Of a stretch of DNA of 64,000 bases, positions 41,653-50,407 are shown in pieces. Both the position numbers and the translations under genes were made by a program. Below the pieces are notes generated by a model. That model saw only the letters and a list, made by a program, of their open reading frames with translations, made no database searches and was not told the DNA's origin. How positions within the stretch are numbered: the stretch's first letter is position 1; every line of letters begins with the position of its first letter. Origin of the DNA: Paenibacillus woosongensis (GTDB taxonomy: Bacteria; Bacillota; Bacilli; Paenibacillales; Paenibacillaceae); the NCBI RefSeq assembly GCF_009725165.1, contig NZ_WNZW01000001.1, forward strand, positions 744,001-808,000, in the 5' to 3' direction.

Positions 41653-42948
41653 ATGAATCCACTTGCGGAGCAGTTGAACGAAAGTCTTAAAGCAGGTAAC
41701 GCCCATTTATACGATATGTTGTCCACGCTGGGCAAGGAGATTTATTTTCCGAAGGAAGGAATACTCAGCCAATCTGCGGAAGCCTCCAGCCTTGCAAAGA
41801 AGTTCAATGCCACGATCGGAATTGCCACGGAGAACGGCGGCCCGATGCATCTTGCTGTCATTCAGGACAACTTGTCCGCCTATAAGCCGCAGGATTTGTA
41901 TCCCTATGCCCCCCCTGCCGGCAAACCCGAGCTTAGGAGTGTCTGGCGCGAGAAGATGATCCGCGAGAATCCTTCCTTGGACGGCAAAAGCTTCGGCAAT
42001 CCCGTAGTAACCAATGCGTTGACGCATGGGCTAAGCATCGTTGCGGACCTGTTCGTTGATGAGGGGGACGCCGTGATTTATCCGGACAAAAATTGGGAGA
42101 ACTATGAGCTAACTTTCGGCATCCGCCGTCATGCTAACATCGTCAACTATCCATTATTCACGGACGATATGAAATTCAACAGCGAGGGTCTCCGCGAGTC
42201 TCTTCTTGCGCAAAAAGACAAAGGTAAAGCCGTTGTTGTTCTTAATTTCCCGAACAATCCGACCGGCTACACGCCGGGTGCCAAAGAAGGAGAACAGATC
42301 GTCGCCGCCATCCAGGACGCAGCGGAAGCGGGCATTAACGTCGTGGTCGTGACGGATGACGCCTATTTCGGGCTATTTTTTGAGGACTCCTTGTCCGAAT
42401 CCCTCTTCGGCAAGCTTGCCGGACTCCACCCGCGCATTTTACCGGTAAAAGTGGACGGCGCCACCAAAGAGGAATATGTCTGGGGATTCCGTGTTGGCTT
42501 CATCACCTTTGCAGCAGAGAGCAAGGAGGTTCTTGCGGCTCTGGAGCAGAAAACGCTCGGCATTATCCGGGCCACCGTCTCGAGCTGCTCTCACCCGTCG
42601 CAAACATTTATCCTTCACGCGCTGAAGTCGCCGGAATTCGAAGGGCAGAAGGAAGAGAAGTACCATATTATGAAAGGCCGGGCCAACAAGGTAAAATCCC
42701 TCCTCGACAGCGAAAAGTACGCTGATGTGTGGGAATACTACCCGTTCAACTCGGGCTACTTCATGTGCCTTAAGCTGAAGGGGGTTCAAGCAGAGGAGGT
42801 TCGTCAACGCTTGCTTCAGGAATATGGCGTCGGAACCATCGCCCTTGGCGATCACGATCTGCGCGTCGCCTTCTCCTGCATTGCCGAAGAGAATCTGGAA
42901 GAGCTGTTCGACATTATTTACAAAGCCGTACTGGACTTGAAAGGTTAA
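41653..42948 (+). CDS. Class I/II PLP-dependent aminotransferase
   Basis: 431 residues. Seen: the substrate loop ENGGPMHLAVIQ near 59, PVVTNALTHGLSIVADLFVD near 117, VVLNFPNNPTGYTPGAKEGE near 196 (conserved NPTG), VTDDAYFGLFFED near 232, and the PLP lysine in VDGATKEEYVWGFRVGF near 272. The family transfers amino groups; the donor cannot be assigned from motifs. It has its own promoter with a palindrome. Ribosome site: GGAAGGATG region before the ATG. Confidence 0.88.
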   Translation: MNPLAEQLNESLKAGNAHLYDMLSTLGKEIYFPKEGILSQSAEASSLAKKFNATIGIATENGGPMHLAVIQDNLSAYKPQDLYPYAPPAGKPELRSVWREKMIRENPSLDGKSFGNPVVTNALTHGLSIVADLFVDEGDAVIYPDKNWENYELTFGIRRHANIVNYPLFTDDMKFNSEGLRESLLAQKDKGKAVVVLNFPNNPTGYTPGAKEGEQIVAAIQDAAEAGINVVVVTDDAYFGLFFEDSLSESLFGKLAGLHPRILPVKVDGATKEEYVWGFRVGFITFAAESKEVLAALEQKTLGIIRATVSSCSHPSQTFILHALKSPEFEGQKEEKYHIMKGRANKVKSLLDSEKYADVWEYYPFNSGYFMCLKLKGVQAEEVRQRLLQEYGVGTIALGDHDLRVAFSCIAEENLEELFDIIYKAVLDLKG

Positions 42949-42999
42949 TATCATGTTCTGTAATCTGCGCAATCGCCCAAGCATGCTAAGCCCCCGTGA

Positions 43000-43008
43000 C
43001 ATACAATA
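43000..43008 (+). promoter_or_regulatory. Candidate mother-cell -10 element before the YjcZ-type gene
   Basis: CATACAATA fits both the sigma-E -10 (CATACAnT) and the sigma-K -10 (CATAnnnTA), 46 bases before the ATG. No clear -35 for either was found, so support is partial. Confidence 0.45.
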
Positions 43009-43053
43009 CGATGTAGACATTTACATCATGTCAGTATAGAAAGGGGTATGTAT

Positions 43054-43179
43054 ATGAGCGACGGAGTAAGAGGCGGTTGTGGCGGATTTGGCCCTGGATT
43101 TGGACTGGGAACCAGCACAGGCGTGATCCTCGTACTATTTATTTTGTTAGTCATTGTGAGCCGTGCCTTTGTCATTTGA
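43054..43179 (+). CDS. YjcZ-family small sporulation protein
   Basis: 41 residues. A Gly/Cys/Phe-rich head (GGCGGFGPGFGLG) is followed by one hydrophobic helix (VILVLFILLVIVSRAFVI), the layout of YjcZ-family sporulation proteins of Bacillales. AAGGGG lies seven bases before ATG 43054; the in-frame ATG 43048 is too close to it. A palindromic terminator follows. The function in the family is not established; a small membrane peptide of the spore or mother cell is likely. Confidence 0.85.
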   Translation: MSDGVRGGCGGFGPGFGLGTSTGVILVLFILLVIVSRAFVI

Positions 43180-43205
43180 TCTACAACTCTTTAAATGGAA
43201 TACAG

Positions 43206-43231
43206 AACGCCCTGCAGCTGCAGGGCGTTTT
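43206..43231 (+). terminator. Terminator after the YjcZ-type gene
   Basis: A perfect 12-base palindrome pair (AACGCCCTGCAG/CTGCAGGGCGTT) followed by a short TTTT. It lies between convergent genes. Confidence 0.75.
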
Positions 43232-43259
43232 GCGTTAAGCAAGACCTATTTAATTGCTT

Positions 43260-44489
43260 CTACTCATCCTCTTCCAGGCCGCTCCATTTCCGGGTCCAGT
43301 TCGCGCGAAGCAGCAGCACAAGCAGCATGCCTGCGGCCAGTCCGCCTAAGGTAATCAGCAGACTTGAACCGGAGCCTGCGGCAGCCGCGAACAGAGGCAG
43401 CCATAGAATAACCGCCAGAACAAACAGCAGCCGCGTAATCAGCCGCAGTACTTCCTTCATCCTTACCCCTTGCAGAATCGGATAATAGGAAGCAGCCGGA
43501 GAATCCCGGTGGACATAGCGAAGCGCGGAAAGCTGTGTGCCAATAATGAATATAAAGAACAGGTAAACCGCTGCCCCAACCCAGGAGTGTCCCGTCCAAT
43601 ATACGATTAGCAGCCCCAGCAGCGTTAAACGAGTAACGATGCCTAGCAGCTCACTTCTGACAAATGTCTTCGTCAGCAAATAACGATACGAGGTTCCCGG
43701 CTTCCAAGGAATCCGGTTCCCCGCCATTGAAAGCCAGCGGCGGCGAACGACCTTCTGTCCTTCCGCCGGAATCTCCACAAACCAGCCGAGAATCATCATC
43801 GTCCGGGCTGCTCCCGCCTTCTCGTTAGCAATCAAGTTCTCCCAAGCGACAGCATGCTTCATCGGAAAACGCAGGGCAAGAACGTAATTCGCACCCAGCA
43901 GCAGCATGAACAGCAGGCTCTTCCACCATTCGGGCAGCCAAATCCACGCCGCAAGCATCAGCAGAATAAAGCACCAGCGGAGCAGACGATAGCCTATTCT
44001 AGCCCGGGACGTCGAAATTCGAATCTCCTGCCAGGCTCCGTAGGCGCTTAGCACCTTCAGGAGCAGCAAAACAAGCAGCAGCGCCCATAACGGAACGGCA
44101 GCTTCCCCGCTTCTGGCATACATCGGCCATGCTGTAACGGCGATCAGAAAGAGTCCGAGCAGCTTGTAAATTACCCCGCTAAAATACGCCGGAGACAAGT
44201 ATTGCTGCATTTTCGATTCCTGCGGCAGCAGGAAAACGACATCCGCCGGCTGCACATAGGTTCGAAACCCGGAATATACCGTCAGCGGCCCAAGCAGAAG
44301 CAGCATAATCCAGCGGACGGGCAAATCCGGAGGCAGCGCCTGAAGAAATGATGTGTACCATGCCGAGAATACAATGCACAATATAAGGAGCACGACCGCG
44401 ACTCCACTTTGAAATACATAAGGCAAGTAAGGGATAATCTGACCCCAGAACGATGATTTGCGCCGGCTGCGCAGCGCCCTCAATTCCAT
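43260..44489 (-). CDS. ecsB: ABC transporter permease EcsB
   Basis: 409 residues with six or more hydrophobic segments (AVVLLILCIVFSAWY, WIMLLLLGPLTVYSG, LLFMLLLGANYVLALRF, LLFVLAVILWLPLFAAA). The N-terminus LRALRSRRKSSFWGQIIPYL and the motif PADVVFLLPQE near 102 are typical of EcsB. With EcsA it forms an exporter that in B. subtilis affects secretion, competence and sporulation. It starts three bases after the ecsA stop, so the two are co-transcribed. Confidence 0.9.
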   Translation of the reverse strand: MELRALRSRRKSSFWGQIIPYLPYVFQSGVAVVLLILCIVFSAWYTSFLQALPPDLPVRWIMLLLLGPLTVYSGFRTYVQPADVVFLLPQESKMQQYLSPAYFSGVIYKLLGLFLIAVTAWPMYARSGEAAVPLWALLLVLLLLKVLSAYGAWQEIRISTSRARIGYRLLRWCFILLMLAAWIWLPEWWKSLLFMLLLGANYVLALRFPMKHAVAWENLIANEKAGAARTMMILGWFVEIPAEGQKVVRRRWLSMAGNRIPWKPGTSYRYLLTKTFVRSELLGIVTRLTLLGLLIVYWTGHSWVGAAVYLFFIFIIGTQLSALRYVHRDSPAASYYPILQGVRMKEVLRLITRLLFVLAVILWLPLFAAAAGSGSSLLITLGGLAAGMLLVLLLRANWTRKWSGLEEDE

Positions 44490-44492
44490 TTC

Positions 44493-45239
44493 TTAATCCC
44501 CATCCTTGACCAAGGCATAGAACATATTCTCCAGCGATGCGCCCGGCATCTGGACCTGCTCGGCGATTTCATTCAGGGTCCCTTGGGCGATGACTCTGCC
44601 TTTGTGTAGTACGATAAACCGGTCGCAATAATTTTCAATGGTCGATAAAATATGCGAGCTGAGCAGAATCGAAGACCCGCTCTCTTTCATCTCCATCATG
44701 AAATCCAGCAGGGAGCGGATGCCCAGCGGATCCAGTCCCAAAAACGGCTCATCAATAATGTAGAGCGGAGGCCGGGCGACGAAAGCGCACATGATCATGA
44801 CCTTCTGCTTCATACCTTTGGATAGATGCATCGACAGGCTGTCCGCCTTCTCCTCCATATGGAAGAGCTTGAGCAGCCGCTGTGATCGCTCCTCATAATC
44901 CTTCTGCTCCACATTGTAGGCTCTGGCCGCGAACTCCAAATGCTCTCTTACCGTCAGTTCTTCATACAACAGGGGCGACTCTGGCACAAATGCCAAAGAG
45001 GATTGATAAGCCTCTGGCTCCTCGCTGCGCGTCTTGCCTTGAATGACGACGCCGCCCTGATGAGGCGTCATCAATCCCAAAATATGCTTCATCGTCGTGC
45101 TTTTGCCCGCACCGTTCAGCCCGATCAGGCCGACCATCTCGCCAGGCTGCACATCAAATTGAATGTCATGCAGCACAGGACGACCGATGCTGTAGCCCCC
45201 GCTTAGTTCTTCTACCTGCAAAACGGGCGTTTCATTCAC
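44493..45239 (-). CDS. ecsA: ABC transporter ATP-binding protein EcsA
   Basis: 248 residues from GTG 45239, seven bases after GGGGG; the TTG at 45254 would put that site inside the gene. Seen: the Walker A GLIGLNGAGKSTTMKHILGL near 38, the Q-loop region LAFVPESPLLYEELTVREHL near 80, signature LSKGMKQKVMIM near 138 and Walker B LYIIDEPFLGLDPLG near 160. Partner of EcsB, as in other Bacillales. Confidence 0.92.
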   Translation of the reverse strand: MNETPVLQVEELSGGYSIGRPVLHDIQFDVQPGEMVGLIGLNGAGKSTTMKHILGLMTPHQGGVVIQGKTRSEEPEAYQSSLAFVPESPLLYEELTVREHLEFAARAYNVEQKDYEERSQRLLKLFHMEEKADSLSMHLSKGMKQKVMIMCAFVARPPLYIIDEPFLGLDPLGIRSLLDFMMEMKESGSSILLSSHILSTIENYCDRFIVLHKGRVIAQGTLNEIAEQVQMPGASLENMFYALVKDGD

Positions 45240-45317
45240 AACCGTTCCCCCCAATCCTCAATTCTTAACGCCTGATGCTTAATGCATCCATTTTCTTCAC
45301 TACTGTTTACTTGATTC

Positions 45318-46763
45318 CTAATCTTTGTTCCGCTTCTCTTTCAGCCACCGGGGAGCGCCTTTGTTCTTGCGGTCCTGATCCCGGTCGTTTTTTCTCCCGC
45401 CATTCGTGCGGTTCCCTTTTACGGCTCCTGTGCCGGCCCGTTTTGCCCCTCCGGCGCTGCCGGAGGCACTCCCAGATACAACCTCTCTCCCCTCAGCTGC
45501 TCGTAAAGCTGGCGTTCGTTTGGCAGTCCCCTCTTTGGCACCACTATGTTTAGCGGTACCTTGTCCGGATAAGCCCGAAACCCGGCCTTTCCCTGGAGTG
45601 GCCTTGCTTCGCCCGCCGGAGGATGCATCCGGCTCAATGACTTTGCCAGCATACATCTCTCGAGCGGAAATCGTAATTCTCAGTTCCCTCGCAAATTTGC
45701 GAATAATGAACTCTTCTTTAGCGGAAATGATCGATACGGCCAGCCCCTTGCGCCCCATCCGGCCCGTTCGGCCAACGCGGTGCACATAATGCTCCGTGTC
45801 AGGCGGCGGATCAAGATTGACAACAAGTTCAAGTTCTTCGATATCCAGTCCGCGGGCTGCAATATCGCTGGCGATAAGAACGCGGATTTTCCCTTCGCGG
45901 AAACGGCGCAGCGTTGCGGCCCGCACCGTTTTGTCGGCATCTCCGTACAATGCTCCGGCGTTAAGGCCGACGTAATTGATCTTCGCCTCGACTTCGGCAA
46001 TATTATCCGTATGATTAATGAACACGATCGTCCGGGACGGATCATAATGCCGGATGATTCGGCGCAGCATATCGATTTTATCGCGTTCCTCCGTCAGAAA
46101 ATAAATATGCTCCAGGCTTTTGGCGGTACGCTGCTCAGGTTCGATACCGATCTCTACGGGGTCAGTCATCTCCTTTCCGGCCAGATTCCTGATTTCTCCA
46201 TTGATCGTGGCCGACAGGAACAGCAGCTGCCGTTCCCTCAGCGTCCCCCGCAAAATATGTTCCACATCAGCTGTCCCGCCAAGCTGGAACATTTGATCCA
46301 CTTCATCGACAACAACCATGCGCACCGTATGCAATTTCAGCTTGCGCAAAGCCAGGATCTCGCGGATTCGTCCCGGCGTTCCGACCACAAGCTGCGGGTG
46401 CTGCTTCAGCCGCTCCAGCTGCCGTTTGATCGCCGCTCCGCCAATCAGGGCTTGGACACCTACGCCCAGCGTCTCAGCATATTTTTCGGCTTCACGGTAA
46501 ATTTGCATCGCCAGCTCCTGGGTCGGCGCCAGCACGATTCCCTGCAGCGTCTTCTCCGCGGTATTCATCTTTTGCAGCACCGGCAGCAAATAAGCCAGCG
46601 TCTTTCCCGTTCCTGTCTGTGACTGGGCCAGCACATCGCGGCCGCTCAGCGCTGCAGGAATGCTCTCCGCCTGTACTGGCGACGGCTCGTTAATGCCGTA
46701 TTCTGCCAATCTAGACAACAGCGGCTCTTCGATACCTAATCCAGCAAAACTTGTCGTATTCAT
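45318..46763 (-). CDS. DEAD-box RNA helicase, CshB-like
   Basis: 481 residues. All core motifs are visible: Q motif near residue 26 (YGINEPSPVQAESIPAAL), motif I AQSQTGTGKT, GGAAIKRQ and PTQEL, motif II DEVDQ (a variant of DEAD), motif III SAT, then IVFINHTDN, ASDIAARGLDIEEL and HRVGRTGRMGRKG. The final 100 residues are a basic, Gly/Ser/Lys-rich tail, common in RNA helicases and unrelated to the GX3 tags of the glycan cluster. Likely roles are ribosome assembly or cold adaptation. Confidence 0.92.
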   Translation of the reverse strand: MNTTSFAGLGIEEPLLSRLAEYGINEPSPVQAESIPAALSGRDVLAQSQTGTGKTLAYLLPVLQKMNTAEKTLQGIVLAPTQELAMQIYREAEKYAETLGVGVQALIGGAAIKRQLERLKQHPQLVVGTPGRIREILALRKLKLHTVRMVVVDEVDQMFQLGGTADVEHILRGTLRERQLLFLSATINGEIRNLAGKEMTDPVEIGIEPEQRTAKSLEHIYFLTEERDKIDMLRRIIRHYDPSRTIVFINHTDNIAEVEAKINYVGLNAGALYGDADKTVRAATLRRFREGKIRVLIASDIAARGLDIEELELVVNLDPPPDTEHYVHRVGRTGRMGRKGLAVSIISAKEEFIIRKFARELRITISAREMYAGKVIEPDASSGGRSKATPGKGRVSGLSGQGTAKHSGAKEGTAKRTPALRAAEGREVVSGSASGSAGGAKRAGTGAVKGNRTNGGRKNDRDQDRKNKGAPRWLKEKRNKD

Positions 46764-46864
46764 CTCTGTTCATCCTCACGTAAAAGTCATATCTTTCATT
46801 ATATGCGATAACAGCAAATCCCACCAAATTCGCCATGATTTTTATTCCAGGCCCCGCAAGCCTT

Positions 46865-46893
46865 AAAAAAAAAACCGGCTGAATCCAGCCGGT
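46865..46893 (-). terminator. Terminator after the SDR gene
   Basis: ACCGGCT and AGCCGGT with a six-base loop, followed on the minus strand by nine or more T. Confidence 0.9.
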
Positions 46894-46900
46894 CCAACTT

Positions 46901-47677
46901 CTATTTCTTATTTAACATCCGGTAGCTCAGCATATCCGCAAGACGCGGAAACAGCTGATAAAACTTCGCGCCCGCTCCGAAGGCCCATGGCATATTCACT
47001 TCCACCGGCCCTTTCTCCACGGCAGCGACAATCGCTCTCGCGACCCGTTCCGGCTTTAGCATAAGCCCTTTCACGTTGTTCACATAATGACCGGTAGGGT
47101 CAGCCAAATCAAAAAACGGAGTGTCGATCGGCCCTGGATTAATTGTTGTTACTTTAATGCCATATTCGCGGACCTCCTGACGAAGCGCGCTGCTGAAGCC
47201 CAGAACGGCATGCTTCGTTGCCGCATAGGCCGTCGATTTCGCTGTACCCAGCTTGCCCGCAAGGGAAGCGACGTTGACGATCCGTCCGGAGCGGACCTGC
47301 TTCATATAAGGAAGCACGGCCTTGGTGCATCTGACGACCCCCATGTAATTTACGTTCATCATGGCGGAAAACTCTGCAAGCGGCATTTCGTCGCAATATG
47401 TAAATTTGCCGTAGCCGGCATTGTTCAGCAAGCAGTCCACCCGGCCATACTGAGCGAAAATTTCTTGAAAACCGTCAGCCACGGACAGGTCGTCCCCTAC
47501 GTCCATCGTCAGCAGCTTAAAAGAGCCTCGAAGCTCCGCTCCGATCTTCTCCAGCTTATCGTCCGAGCGAGCTGCCAGGATGACGTCCGCGCCCCGCTCC
47601 GACAGCATTCTGGCCGTCAAAGCTCCTATTCCGCTTGAAGCTCCCGTAACGACAACGACCTGATTGTTTAACGACAT
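46901..47677 (-). CDS. Classical short-chain dehydrogenase/reductase
   Basis: 258 residues from ATG 47677, nine bases after GAGAGG; the longer frame to 47737 has no ribosome site. Seen: the NADP site VTGASSGIGALTARML near residue 9, LLNNAGYGKFTYCDEMP near 82, VASLAGKLGTAKSTAYAATK near 135 with the Ser/Tyr/Lys triad, and INPGPIDTPFFD near 183. Resembles YqjQ/DltE-type oxidoreductases of unknown substrate. It stands alone between terminators. Confidence 0.9.
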   Translation of the reverse strand: MSLNNQVVVVTGASSGIGALTARMLSERGADVILAARSDDKLEKIGAELRGSFKLLTMDVGDDLSVADGFQEIFAQYGRVDCLLNNAGYGKFTYCDEMPLAEFSAMMNVNYMGVVRCTKAVLPYMKQVRSGRIVNVASLAGKLGTAKSTAYAATKHAVLGFSSALRQEVREYGIKVTTINPGPIDTPFFDLADPTGHYVNNVKGLMLKPERVARAIVAAVEKGPVEVNMPWAFGAGAKFYQLFPRLADMLSYRMLNKK

Positions 47678-47789
47678 GGTTATCGTCCTCTCTCTTCCAA
47701 ATAGATTGCCGGACAGAAATAAAGAACCAGCATCCAAAAATCACGCAATTTCAGAGCTAGTTCCCGGTTCCGTAAATTCTATTCTTATT

Positions 47790-48251
47790 CTAAGAGATCA
47801 TGACTTGAATATCCAGTTCTCCGATGCCATCCATCAACAGTGGGATACATAAAGCTTTGCGAGGGGTTGCGTCATTCATGGCTGTGTCGGTCTTGATGAC
47901 TTGAGGAGGAGTGATGTCGACGGCGTAGCCTTGGTTTGATAAAATCGTGCTGGCATTTCCACTGATCATGTTTCCAAGCTCTGAAATCGCACTTTGACCC
48001 ATCTCGTCCATTTCGGTAAGAACAAATCCGCCCATCATGGCCGACACGATCCGCAAAGCAACCGTCTCTTGGAGACCAAATACGACCATACCGCTGTAGT
48101 GCCCGGTCATGCCGATTTGTATCCATATATGATCATGCTTCGGAATAATGTCCTTGACTCCGAGATTTCCAGTAGAAGGTGAAATCTGAATGACCTGCTC
48201 TATAACCGACCGTGCTGATTCCAGAAAAGGATTTATCACTTCCGCTTTCAC
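47790..48251 (-). CDS. cheX: CheX-like CheC-family chemotaxis phosphatase
   Basis: 153 residues from a GTG start. Matches the CheX/CheC fold with the active-site pattern E-x2-N in SAISELGNMISGNAST near 98, MMGGFVLTEMDEMGQSA before it, and a C-terminal beta segment CIPLLMDGIGELDIQVMIS. CheX removes phosphate from CheY-P and ends the chemotaxis signal. It is away from any other chemotaxis gene here. Confidence 0.88.
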   Translation of the reverse strand: MKAEVINPFLESARSVIEQVIQISPSTGNLGVKDIIPKHDHIWIQIGMTGHYSGMVVFGLQETVALRIVSAMMGGFVLTEMDEMGQSAISELGNMISGNASTILSNQGYAVDITPPQVIKTDTAMNDATPRKALCIPLLMDGIGELDIQVMIS

Positions 48252-48420
48252 TATTTATGCGCCCCTTTACACTTGGAAGTAATTAATTCATTACAAAAGT
48301 CCCGTTTTTTCACTTGTACAACATTATACTTTATTCCTACCAATAAGTCATTAAAAATCGAATAATGCAATTTGTTGGATTATACATTTTTATCCTCTCA
48401 GCCGTCGATTTCCAGGAGGG

Positions 48421-48463
48421 GCAATGCCTTGCATTGCGTTATGAAGGGATCATCCCCTATAAT
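48421..48463 (+). promoter_or_regulatory. LysR gene promoter with palindromic operator
   Basis: TTGCGT (48434-48439), an 18-base spacer and TATAAT (48458-48463) form a promoter. A perfect palindrome GCAATGC-CTT-GCATTGC (48421-48437) overlaps the -35. This is the expected layout for a LysR regulator repressing itself. Confidence 0.6.
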
Positions 48464-48534
48464 TAATGAAATGAACATGTTCGCCATCGTGGCATCAAAA
48501 TAAGCTGGCAAACAGCTGCGAAAGGAGAGTTCGG

Positions 48535-49437
48535 ATGAACATAAGCCAACTGGAAACGCTGCTTATGATTTCCAAGACCAAAAGTTTTCGCAAGGCGGGG
48601 GAAATGCTCAACCTGACTCAACCCGCAGTTTCCGCGCAAATCAAAAGCCTGGAGGACGAGTTCAATACAGTGCTTGTCGACCGCAATCAGCCTGTAAAAT
48701 TGACCGATCGCGGACAGGTATTTCTGGAGCGTGCCGAGGCTATCCTTGATATTGTCGAAGAGCTGAAGCAGAAGCTGTCCGATATGGAGCATATCCCGCA
48801 GGGACATATCGTGCTAGGCACGACCACTTCGATCGCCATACAAATTTTGCCGCGGATTCTGTCCTATTTCCAAGATCAATTTCCTCTGATCAAAACGACG
48901 ATTCAATCTATGCCCTCCTCGCAAATTTATCAAAATGTCGAGCAAGGTCTCGTTGATATCGGCATCGGCTATTTGATCGAGAATAATCCACAGGTTCATG
49001 CGTCCGTACTGTATTACGATACGTTCGCGCTCGTCGTATCTCCGCTTCACCCTTTGGCTCAGGCGAAATTCCCCACGCTGGACATGCTGAGAGAGGTTCC
49101 CATGATTATGCTGTCTCCAGATACCGTAGGCAGACGCTTCGTCGACGAGGTCTTCCGCAAGCATGCCATAGAGCCTGAAATCGTCGTGGAGCTGTCGAGC
49201 AGCGAGGAAGTGAAGCGGATGGTGGAAATCAATTTGGGCGCGGCGATCATTTCCAAGCAATCCGTGATGCGGGAGCTCCGCCAGGGTTCACTGTTCAACG
49301 TCCCCATCCCCGAGCTGGAAACGAGCCATCCTGTCGGCGTCATCTATAAATCAGGCCGATACATCAATTCGGCAATGCAGCAATTCCTAGGCGATTTAAA
49401 AGGCATGCCTGAAACCCATTTTATCGGTTCAGAATAA
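48535..49437 (+). CDS. LysR-family transcriptional regulator
   Basis: 300 residues. The N-terminal winged helix reads ISQLETLLMISKTKSFRKAG, then MLNLTQPAVSAQIKSLEDEF near 24. The effector domain starts GHIVLGTTTSIAIQILPRIL near 94, with DIGIGYLIENN near 142. AAAGGAG precedes the ATG. A perfect 7-3-7 palindrome sits at its promoter. The effector and targets are unknown; the PHP phosphatase gene begins 31 bases downstream and may be co-transcribed. Confidence 0.93.
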   Translation: MNISQLETLLMISKTKSFRKAGEMLNLTQPAVSAQIKSLEDEFNTVLVDRNQPVKLTDRGQVFLERAEAILDIVEELKQKLSDMEHIPQGHIVLGTTTSIAIQILPRILSYFQDQFPLIKTTIQSMPSSQIYQNVEQGLVDIGIGYLIENNPQVHASVLYYDTFALVVSPLHPLAQAKFPTLDMLREVPMIMLSPDTVGRRFVDEVFRKHAIEPEIVVELSSSEEVKRMVEINLGAAIISKQSVMRELRQGSLFNVPIPELETSHPVGVIYKSGRYINSAMQQFLGDLKGMPETHFIGSE

Positions 49438-49467
49438 CCTATTCTAATCTAAAAAAGGAGCATCAGC

Positions 49468-50277
49468 ATGAAATTCGATCTGCACACCCACCACTTCCGC
49501 TGCGGACATGCCGACGGCAACATCCGCGATTACATCGAGGCTGGAATTAAAGAGGGACTGTCCGTTATCGGCATCAGCGATCATACTCCATATTTTGGCA
49601 GTCCGGAAGAGCAGCCATTCCCGAAGATTGCAATGGCGAAGCAGGAGCTTAGCAATTACGTCGAGGAAGTCCTTCAGCTTAAACGCGAATACGAAGGAAA
49701 AATCGACGTTCTGCTCGGAATCGAATCTGACTATTTCCCCGAGCATGCGGAAATCTACCGCCAAACGCTGGCGAAGTATCCTTTCGATTATGTCATCGGG
49801 TCGGTTCACAGTGTCGGTAATGTCAGCATTTTTAACAAAAATCGCTGGAAGAAGCTCAATGAGAAGCAGCGCGTCTCCGACAAAGAGGCCTATTACGCAT
49901 TGATTCGGGAATCGGCCCGCAGCGGCATGTTCCAGATTCTCGGCCATATTGATGCCATGAAGGGCAACTATCCTGCATTCTCGGACATTCCCGCAGCCGA
50001 AGCGATCGATGAGACGCTTAAGGTCATTGCCGAGGAGGGCGTTGCCATAGAAATCAACACCTCTGGCAAGACGAAGCTGTCCGGAGGCTGGTACCCCTCG
50101 GACTCCATTCTGGAGAGAGCATTGCATTTCGGGGTCGAAGTCACCTTCGGATCAGATGCCCATGTGCCTTCCCGCGTAGCCGACGAGCTGGAGCTCGTTG
50201 CCTCCCGCCTCAAGGAAATCGGCTTCACAGAATGGGTATATTACAAAAACAAAACCAAACAAACTGTTCCGCTGTAA
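49468..50277 (+). CDS. PHP-family histidinol-phosphatase
   Basis: 269 residues. Seen: the metal motif DLHTHHFRCGHADG at the N-terminus, ISDHTPYF near 34, GIESDYFPEHAEIY near 89, DYVIGSVHSVGNVSIF near 108, GHIDAMKGNYPAF near 155 and GSDAHVPSRVAD near 230. These are the PHP residues of HisK-type histidinol-phosphate phosphatases, step eight of histidine synthesis. No other his gene is nearby, so another phosphoester substrate is possible. Confidence 0.87.
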   Translation: MKFDLHTHHFRCGHADGNIRDYIEAGIKEGLSVIGISDHTPYFGSPEEQPFPKIAMAKQELSNYVEEVLQLKREYEGKIDVLLGIESDYFPEHAEIYRQTLAKYPFDYVIGSVHSVGNVSIFNKNRWKKLNEKQRVSDKEAYYALIRESARSGMFQILGHIDAMKGNYPAFSDIPAAEAIDETLKVIAEEGVAIEINTSGKTKLSGGWYPSDSILERALHFGVEVTFGSDAHVPSRVADELELVASRLKEIGFTEWVYYKNKTKQTVPL

Positions 50278-50291
50278 ATTGTTCTGAAGGC

Positions 50292-50326
50292 AAAAAAAGA
50301 GAACCCATACGAACGGCGTTGGGTTC
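50292..50326 (-). terminator. Terminator after the GNAT gene
   Basis: GAACCCA and TGGGTTC arms, followed on the minus strand by TCTTTTTTTG. A second hairpin, AGGGGGT/ACCCCCT, lies at 50347-50374 without a T run. Confidence 0.7.
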
Positions 50327-50407
50327 CAAAGACAAATATATTCAAAAGGGGGTCATGTATTAAGTGTACCCCCTTACTGTTAGAGAACGATCACAGTAAT
50401 ATTTCAT

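Noticed and set aside
45318..45650. Basic helicase tail as a member of the Arg-rich tag set
   Set aside because: Gly/Ser/Lys-rich tails are normal in RNA helicases and it has no GX3 unit or spore context.
45780..46622. Plus-strand 280-codon frame
   Set aside because: Mirror of the DEAD-box helicase core.
50347..50374. Second hairpin downstream of the PHP phosphatase gene as a plus-strand terminator
   Set aside because: Good stem (AGGGGGT/ACCCCCT) but no T run after it on the plus strand; mentioned only with the neighbouring terminator.
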